DNA of 64,000 bases from Mycolicibacterium rutilum (lineage in GTDB: Bacteria > Actinomycetota > Actinomycetes > Mycobacteriales > Mycobacteriaceae): the NCBI RefSeq assembly GCF_900108565.1, contig NZ_LT629971.1:4712001-4776000 (forward strand), given 5' to 3'. The notes under the pieces are model-generated. The model had not been told where the DNA came from, ran no database searches, and saw only the letters and a program-made list of their open reading frames with translations. Every line of letters starts with the position of its first letter. The stretch's first letter is position 1. Below are positions 58,848-64,000 of this stretch, piece after piece. Made by a program: the position numbers and the translations under genes.

Positions 58848-60413
58848 ATGCAACGGCGTGGTCAGCTGGTCCGGGTTCTGAGCCTGGCAACCGTGGCGGC
58901 GGTCGTCGCGGCCTGCTCACCGGGGTTGGCCGCCAACCCGCGCTTCGCCACCAACTCCGGCGCGGGCCCGCAGGGCGAGCCGCCGCCCACCCAGCAGGCC
59001 AGCGGTCCCCCGCCGATCGAGAAGCCCAAGAACGACATGGAGTGGCGCGACTGCACGTCGCGAGTCTTCGGCGACGCGTCGGTGCCGCCGTTGCCCGGCG
59101 TGACGCTGGACTGCGCCAGCTACGACGCCGACCTCGACCCGATCAACGGGGCGTCGGGGTCGGTGAGCATCGGCGTGGTCCGCGCCCGCGGCCCGCAGAC
59201 CCCCGAGGACGCCGGCCCGCTGGTGATGACGACCGGCACCGACCTGCCGTCGTCGCTGCAGCTGCCTGTATGGCTGTCACGCTCGGGCGCCGACGTGCTC
59301 AACACCCGCCCGGTCGTCGCCGTCGACCGCCGCGGCCTCGGCATGTCCGGTGCGCTGGACTGCCGCGACCTGTTCGACCGCCAGGAGATGCTCGACCAGG
59401 CGCAGTTCCAGGCCGGCGACGACCCGGTGGCCAACCTCGGCGCCATCGTGCAGACCGCGACGACCAGCTGCACCGACAGCATCGCCCCCGGCGACTCGGC
59501 CTACGACAACTCGCACGCCGCCGAGGACCTCGAACGGCTGCGCAGCACCTGGGACGTGCCGACGCTGGCGCTGCTCGGCATCGGCAACGGCGCCCAGGTC
59601 GCCCTCGCCTACGCGGGTTCGCACCCCAACAAGGTCGCGCGGCTGGTGCTCGACTCGCCGCTGCCGCTCGGCATCGCCGCCGAGGCCGCGATGGAGCAGC
59701 GCGTGAAGGGCGAACAGGCCGCGCTCGACGCGTGGGCCGCCCAGTGTGCGGCGACGAACTGCCCGCTGGGCGGCGACGCCAAGGGCGCCGTCGACGCGGT
59801 GCTGTCCGCCGCCCGCGAGGGCCGCGGACCCAACGGCGCCGCCGTCGCCACCGTCGCCAACGCCATCTCGACCGCGCTGGCCTATCCGCGCGGCGACCGC
59901 ATCGCCTCGGGCAACGCCCTGGCCGCCGCGATCGCCGCCGCCCGCAGCGGCGACACCAACCCGCTCACCGACCTGATCACCGAGGCCGAAAGCCTACGCG
60001 ACACCGACGGCCAGTTCGTCAACGGCTGCAGCGACTCGCTGAACCGCCCGACGCCCGACCGGGTGCGCGAACTCGTGGTCGCCTGGAACAAGCTCTACCC
60101 GCAGTTCGGCACCGTCGGCGCGTTGAACCTCGTCGACTGCCTCAACTGGCCCAGCGGCACCCCGCCGGAGGAGCCGAAGAACCTCAAGATCCCGGTGCTG
60201 CTGCTGGGCACGCACAACGACCCGATCGTCGGCAATGAAGGTGTCGCCGCGGTCGCCGCCACCGCCATCAACGCCGGCTCGCCCAACCGGCGGGTGATGT
60301 GGCAGGGCATTGGACACGGCGCGTCGATCTACTCGCCGTGCGCGCTGCCGCCGGTGCTCGGCTACGTCGACAGCGGCAAACTGCCTGAGACCGACACGTT
60401 CTGCCCGGCCTGA
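58848..60413 (+). CDS. Alpha/beta-hydrolase-fold lipoprotein with altered nucleophile (Rv2672 type)
   Basis: 521 residues from ATG 58848. The lipoprotein signal ends VVAACSPG (Cys near 22), followed by a Pro/Gln-rich linker. The fold resembles the tripeptidyl aminopeptidase group: VVAVDRRGLGMSGALDC, LRSTWDVPTLALLGIGNGAQVALAYAGSHPNKVARLVLDSPL, and a C-terminal IPVLLLGTHNDPIVGNEG and GIGHGASIYS. The nucleophile elbow reads GIGNG, with Asn where the catalytic Ser is expected, so classical hydrolase activity is doubtful. Confidence 0.88.
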   Translation: MQRRGQLVRVLSLATVAAVVAACSPGLAANPRFATNSGAGPQGEPPPTQQASGPPPIEKPKNDMEWRDCTSRVFGDASVPPLPGVTLDCASYDADLDPINGASGSVSIGVVRARGPQTPEDAGPLVMTTGTDLPSSLQLPVWLSRSGADVLNTRPVVAVDRRGLGMSGALDCRDLFDRQEMLDQAQFQAGDDPVANLGAIVQTATTSCTDSIAPGDSAYDNSHAAEDLERLRSTWDVPTLALLGIGNGAQVALAYAGSHPNKVARLVLDSPLPLGIAAEAAMEQRVKGEQAALDAWAAQCAATNCPLGGDAKGAVDAVLSAAREGRGPNGAAVATVANAISTALAYPRGDRIASGNALAAAIAAARSGDTNPLTDLITEAESLRDTDGQFVNGCSDSLNRPTPDRVRELVVAWNKLYPQFGTVGALNLVDCLNWPSGTPPEEPKNLKIPVLLLGTHNDPIVGNEGVAAVAATAINAGSPNRRVMWQGIGHGASIYSPCALPPVLGYVDSGKLPETDTFCPA

Positions 60414-60419
60414 CGGCTC

Positions 60420-61751
60420 ATGCCCACACAGGTCCGGTACGGTGCGGTCGTGCGCGATCTTGTGACCGCCCCATTCCGGCCCCGGACGTCGCCGCCCGAC
60501 GTGGCGACGGTGTTGAAGCTCATCCTGTGGCCGCTGGCGATCCTGTTCATCATCCACCGCAGCTACGTGCTCGCCACCAACGGCTACATCACCGACGACT
60601 ACGGGCCCGTCTACCGGGCGGTCGTCAACTTCAAGATGGGCTGGGACATCTACAACGAGCACTTCAACCACGTCGACCCGCATTACCTCTATCCGCCAGG
60701 CGGCACGCTGCTGATGGCACCGTTCGGGTACCTGCCCGTCGACGCCTCGCGGTACTGGTTCATCACGTTCAACACGATCGCGATCGTGCTGGCCGCCTAC
60801 TTCCTGATCCGGCTGTTCGATTTCGACCACCGCTCGGTGGCGCTGCCCGCGCTGCTGGCGGCGATGTTCTGCACCGAAAGCGTGATCAACACACTGGTTT
60901 TCGGCAATATCAACGGCTGCATCCTGCTGGCCGAGGTGCTGTTCTTCCGCTGGCTGCTCGACGGCAAACGCAACCACGAGTGGCTGGCCGGTGCGGCGAT
61001 CGGGTTGACGCTGGTGGTCAAACCGCTGCTGGCCCCGCTGCTGTTGCTGCCGCTGCTGAACCGGCAGTGGCGCGCGCTCGTCGGCGCCGTCGCGGTGCCG
61101 CTGGTGTTCAACGTCGCGGCGTGGCCGCTGATCAGCGACCCGATGAGCTTCTTCACCCGCACCGTGCCCTACATCATGACGACCCGTGACTATTTCAACA
61201 GCTCCATCGTCGGCAACGGCACCTACTACGGGTTGCCGACCTGGCTGATGCTGTTGCTGCGCATCGCTTTTGCGGTGATCGCGATCATCTCGCTGTGGCT
61301 GCTGTACAAGTACTACCGCACCCGCGACCCCCTGTTCTGGATGGCGACGTCGTCGGGCGTGCTGCTGATCACGTCGTTCCTGGTGCTCTCGCTGGGCCAG
61401 GGCTACTACTCGATGATGCTGTTCCCGTTCCTGATGACGGTGGTGCTGAAGAATTCGGTGCTGCGCAACTGGCCGGCGTGGCTGGCGATCTACGGGTTCA
61501 TGAGCGCGGACCGCTGGCTGCTCGGCCACTGGCCGTCGACCGGGCGGTTCCTCGAGTACATGAAGTTCACCTACGGGTGGAGTTTGATGCTCGTGGTCGT
61601 GTTCTCGGTGCTGTACTTCCGCTATCTGGACGCCAAGGCCGAGGGCCGGCTCGACGGCGGCATCGACCCGGTATGGATGACGACGAAGGCGCCGCCCGAG
61701 CCGGAGGCGTCGACCGCGCCGGCGAAGCCCACCGCACCGCCGATTAGCTAA
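60420..61751 (+). CDS. aftC: Alpha-(1->3)-arabinofuranosyltransferase AftC
   Basis: 443-residue membrane enzyme of the GT87 type (GT-C fold) that adds alpha-1,3 branches to the arabinan of arabinogalactan and lipoarabinomannan from decaprenyl-phospho-arabinose. About ten membrane helices are seen; the first outer loop has the acidic motif YITDDYGPVYRAVVNF followed by HYLYPPGGTLLMAPFGYLP. The C-terminus is Pro/Ala-rich. It starts 6 bases after the lipoprotein gene, in the Rv2673 position. Confidence 0.94.
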   Translation: MPTQVRYGAVVRDLVTAPFRPRTSPPDVATVLKLILWPLAILFIIHRSYVLATNGYITDDYGPVYRAVVNFKMGWDIYNEHFNHVDPHYLYPPGGTLLMAPFGYLPVDASRYWFITFNTIAIVLAAYFLIRLFDFDHRSVALPALLAAMFCTESVINTLVFGNINGCILLAEVLFFRWLLDGKRNHEWLAGAAIGLTLVVKPLLAPLLLLPLLNRQWRALVGAVAVPLVFNVAAWPLISDPMSFFTRTVPYIMTTRDYFNSSIVGNGTYYGLPTWLMLLLRIAFAVIAIISLWLLYKYYRTRDPLFWMATSSGVLLITSFLVLSLGQGYYSMMLFPFLMTVVLKNSVLRNWPAWLAIYGFMSADRWLLGHWPSTGRFLEYMKFTYGWSLMLVVVFSVLYFRYLDAKAEGRLDGGIDPVWMTTKAPPEPEASTAPAKPTAPPIS

Positions 61752-61832
61752 CCGCGCACCCCGGCGTCGTCAAATCCGGCGCAACCCCGCTTCTTCCTCG
61801 TAGGATTGTTTCGCTCGAGGGGAGGCGAGTCC

Positions 61833-62897
61833 GTGCCGAAGATTCCGGTCGACCCGTCGTCGATCACTGCCGACTGGCTCAGCCAGGCCCTACGCGCCGA
61901 CGTGCGCACCGCCGACATCGAGCAGATAGCGGTCGGGGTCGGGCTGTTGGGTCGGCTGTTCCGGGTCCGGCTCACCGGCATCGATGTGCCGGAGTCCGTC
62001 GTGATCAAGATGCCGACACTCGACGCACGCGCCCGGTCGGTGCTGTGCGAGGACCTGGGGCTGTACCAGCGCGAGATCCGCTTCTACCAGGAGATCGGCC
62101 TGTCGAATCCGCTGCGCCCGGCGCGGCCCTACTTCGCGGCGATCGACGAGACGACGCACGATTTCGTGCTGGTCCTCGAAGACGTCGGGCACCGTCGGCG
62201 CGCTGATCAGATCACGGGTTGCGCGGCGTCCGACGCGGAGACAGTGATCGACGCGATCGCCGCTCACCACGCTCACTGGTGGAACAGCGACCAGTTGGCC
62301 TCCCTGACATGGTTGACGACACTGTGCGAGCCGCCGTTCTCAGGCAGCACCGTGGCCAGTTACCAGGCCTCATGGCCCGAGTTCCTCGGCCGTTTCGGCG
62401 ACGAGCTCTCGCCCGAGACGCGGGCGTTCGGCGAACGTTTTCTCTCGCTGATGCCGTGGTTGATGGCCGAGATATCGCGTCCCCCAAACACTTTCCTCCA
62501 CGGCGACTTGCGTCTGGACCAGCTGTTCTTCGCCGCCGAGCCCGGCGATCCGCCGTTGACCGCTCTCGACTGGCAGCTCAGCACGAAGGGACGCGGCGCC
62601 TACGACCTCGCCTATTTCATCAGCCAGAGTTTGACGACCGACACACGCCGCGCCTGCGAACGGCAGTTGCTCTCGCGGTACGCCGAACGGCTGGTCGAAG
62701 CTGGAATCGATTACGCCCATGAGAAGTTGAGCCGCGACTACCGGCTGGCCACCGCCTGGTGTTTCGCATACCCAGTGCTGGCTGTCGGCCAGATCGACGT
62801 CGTCAACGATCGACAGCGCGACCTGCTCCGCGCCATGACGCACAATGCCGCGGCCGCCGCCGAAGACCACGACGCGTTCTCGCTGCGACCGGACTGA
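61833..62897 (+). CDS. Aminoglycoside phosphotransferase-like kinase
   Basis: 354 residues from GTG 61833 (GAGGGGAGG upstream). It has the kinase-like fold of the APH/EcKL group: VVIKMPTLDARARSV, YQREIRFYQEIG, FVLVLEDVG, catalytic loop FLHGDLRLDQLFF and metal segment LTALDWQLSTKGRGAYDLAYFI. The usual Asn of HGDxxxxN is Gln here. Members phosphorylate small molecules or lipids; the substrate is unknown and it should not be read as a resistance gene. Confidence 0.85.
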   Translation: MPKIPVDPSSITADWLSQALRADVRTADIEQIAVGVGLLGRLFRVRLTGIDVPESVVIKMPTLDARARSVLCEDLGLYQREIRFYQEIGLSNPLRPARPYFAAIDETTHDFVLVLEDVGHRRRADQITGCAASDAETVIDAIAAHHAHWWNSDQLASLTWLTTLCEPPFSGSTVASYQASWPEFLGRFGDELSPETRAFGERFLSLMPWLMAEISRPPNTFLHGDLRLDQLFFAAEPGDPPLTALDWQLSTKGRGAYDLAYFISQSLTTDTRRACERQLLSRYAERLVEAGIDYAHEKLSRDYRLATAWCFAYPVLAVGQIDVVNDRQRDLLRAMTHNAAAAAEDHDAFSLRPD

Positions 62898-62899
62898 CG

Positions 62900-64000
62900 A
62901 TGACCGAGCACCGCCGAGTCTGCTCCGGCTGCGGCACCGCGAACGAGGAGGATGCACGCTTCTGTGAAGGATGCGGCGCCTCGCTCGCGCAGGTCTGCGC
63001 GACGTGCGGAGTCGAGGCACGTGCCACCGCCCGGTTCTGCCGCGCCTGTGGCGCGCCGCTGCAGGCGGGTGCCGCCACCGACGTCTCCGCCACGCCGGTC
63101 CGCAAGACCGTCACCGTCCTGTTCGCCGACCTGGCCGGGTCGACGAGCTTCGAAGAGCAGGTGGACGCCGAGACCGCACGTGAGATCATCGGCCGCTACC
63201 ACGACCTGCTACGCGCAACCGCCGACCGGCACCGGGCCGGCGTGGTCAAGTACATCGGTGACGGGTTCATGGCGGTTTGGGGAGTGCCCGACGTCGGGCC
63301 GCACGACGCCGTTCGCGCCGTCGAAGCGGCTGTCGCACTGCAGGAGTCGTTCGTCGACTTCGCCGCCATGGTCAACCGCCGGTACGCCGTAGAGCTGGCG
63401 TTGCGAGTGTCGGTCAACACCGGCGAGGTCGTCGTCGGCGCCGACGACGCCGATCTCGTCAGTGATGCGCTCAACGTCGGCGCACGACTGGAGTCGGAGT
63501 GCCCGCGGGGGCAGGTCGTCGTCGGCGAGGAGACGTGGCGCGCCACTCGCGGCCGATACCGGTACGAATCACTGGGACGTGTGCAGGTCAAAGGCCGCAG
63601 CGCGGCGGTGGCGGTTTACCAGTGCCTCGGGACCGCGGCCGAGGTCACCGACGCCACTCCCCTCGTCGGACGCACCGACGAGATCCGGCGCCTGCAAGCG
63701 GTCCTGGACGACGCCGTGACCGGCGGCGGGGCCCGGTTGGTCACCCTCATCGGGGATCCCGGCGTCGGCAAGACGCGGCTCGCGAACGAATTCGGTGCCC
63801 GCTCGTCGCATGCGTCGGTGTTGCAGGCCCGGTGCGACACCGAGGGGACGGTGGCACTGGCGCCGCTCGTGGAGATGTTGCGCGGTATCGACCTCCATGT
63901 AGCCGTGCCCACGGGCACTCCCGAACGCGACCGGCTACTGCGTGACCTCGACGGATTGACCACCGGTGTCCCCGGCTCGGTCGAGGAGAACTTCTGGGCG
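62900..64000 (+). CDS. Class III adenylate cyclase with zinc ribbons and AAA ATPase domain (C-terminus off window)
   Basis: At least 367 residues; the frame is open at the right edge. Two N-terminal zinc ribbons (VCSGCGTANEEDARFCEGCG; VCATCGVEARATARFCRACG), then a class III cyclase domain: metal Asp in VLFADLAGSTSF, Lys in VVKYIGDGFMAVWG, and DALNVGARLE with the transition-state Asn and Arg. From about residue 280 an ATPase domain begins with Walker A LIGDPGVGKTRLA. It resembles the large cyclase-LuxR/ATPase proteins of mycobacteria. It starts 2 bases after the phosphotransferase stop. Confidence 0.93.
   Translation, partial: MTEHRRVCSGCGTANEEDARFCEGCGASLAQVCATCGVEARATARFCRACGAPLQAGAATDVSATPVRKTVTVLFADLAGSTSFEEQVDAETAREIIGRYHDLLRATADRHRAGVVKYIGDGFMAVWGVPDVGPHDAVRAVEAAVALQESFVDFAAMVNRRYAVELALRVSVNTGEVVVGADDADLVSDALNVGARLESECPRGQVVVGEETWRATRGRYRYESLGRVQVKGRSAAVAVYQCLGTAAEVTDATPLVGRTDEIRRLQAVLDDAVTGGGARLVTLIGDPGVGKTRLANEFGARSSHASVLQARCDTEGTVALAPLVEMLRGIDLHVAVPTGTPERDRLLRDLDGLTTGVPGSVEENFWA

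Noticed and set aside
59994..61529. 511-aa minus ORF over aftC
   Set aside because: Gln/His/Arg-rich antisense frame with no motif; aftC and the lipoprotein gene explain the region.
61833..62897. Reading the phosphotransferase as an aminoglycoside resistance gene
   Set aside because: Only the general kinase-like fold is present, the catalytic loop is altered (Gln for Asn), and this wide family has many other substrates.

Overview
The window is chromosomal DNA from a high-GC actinomycete, almost certainly a Mycobacterium, most likely a rapid grower (Mycolicibacterium type). The evidence is the gene content and order: secF-secD-yajC, gabT and carboxylic acid reductase (fadD9-like), ruvCAB, yebC, pdxS-tesB-pdxT, the phosphatidylinositol mannoside operon thrS-HIT-pgsA1-patA-pimA, and clpC2-(exported protein)-GNAT-zapE-ribD-lipoprotein-aftC. 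From memory these match three M. tuberculosis blocks (about Rv2586c-Rv2594c, Rv2603c-Rv2614c and Rv2667-Rv2673), here separated by species-specific genes.

Layout. 1-3057: Sec accessory operon (secF cut by the window edge). 3312-6105: GABA transaminase and an aldehyde dehydrogenase. 6116-13746: a cytochrome P450 fragment, membrane proteins, a mycothiol-dependent-type enzyme, a three-domain carboxylic acid reductase and a lipoprotein hydrolase. 13755-15988: ruvCAB behind a LexA box. 16067-18876: a mechanosensitive channel between two related small membrane proteins, then yebC. 18950-23032: a TetR regulator divergent from a CocE-type hydrolase with a large operator, and an acyl-CoA dehydrogenase. 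23086-33941: a long leftward run: aldo/keto reductase, thioesterase, PGPGW protein, thrS, HIT, pgsA1, patA, pimA, LemA-like, Nudix, pdxS, tesB, pdxT. Six successive junctions from thrS to Nudix are 4-base GTGA overlaps. 33978-38039: DUF1990, GAF-ANTAR regulator, L,D-transpeptidase, proline-rich secreted protein, and a holin-like/DUF3618 pair.

38053-50700 is accessory. It starts with a frameshifted 13E12-type HNH gene carrying a perfect LexA box, followed by a tRNA group (Val-CAC on the minus strand; Gly, Cys and Val-GAC on the plus strand). Right of tRNA-Val lies an island with visibly lower GC. It holds two small related proteins (one broken), a leftward run of small ORFs ending in a multi-pass membrane protein, an XRE-ImmA/PIN toxin-antitoxin-like module with a start-site palindrome, a frameshifted zinc-ribbon gene, a Schlafen/AlbA_2 gene broken by two frameshifts, a complete IS21-family element with a CAAC target duplication, and a phage-like gene pair whose first member contains six 105-bp tandem repeats. 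Nearly all frame-breaking lesions in the window lie here, so the island looks like a decaying defence and prophage deposit at a tRNA.

50769-64000 returns to ordinary mycobacterial sequence: small secreted proteins, an AraC-type regulator, clpC2 with two tandem palindromes at its start, an ECF sigma factor coupled to ogt, then the conserved block through aftC, a phosphotransferase-like protein and a class III cyclase/ATPase cut by the right edge. The closest thing to an undescribed system is the 41.3-42.4 kb membrane-protein cluster. The best-supported regulatory novelties are the clpC2 and CocE operators.
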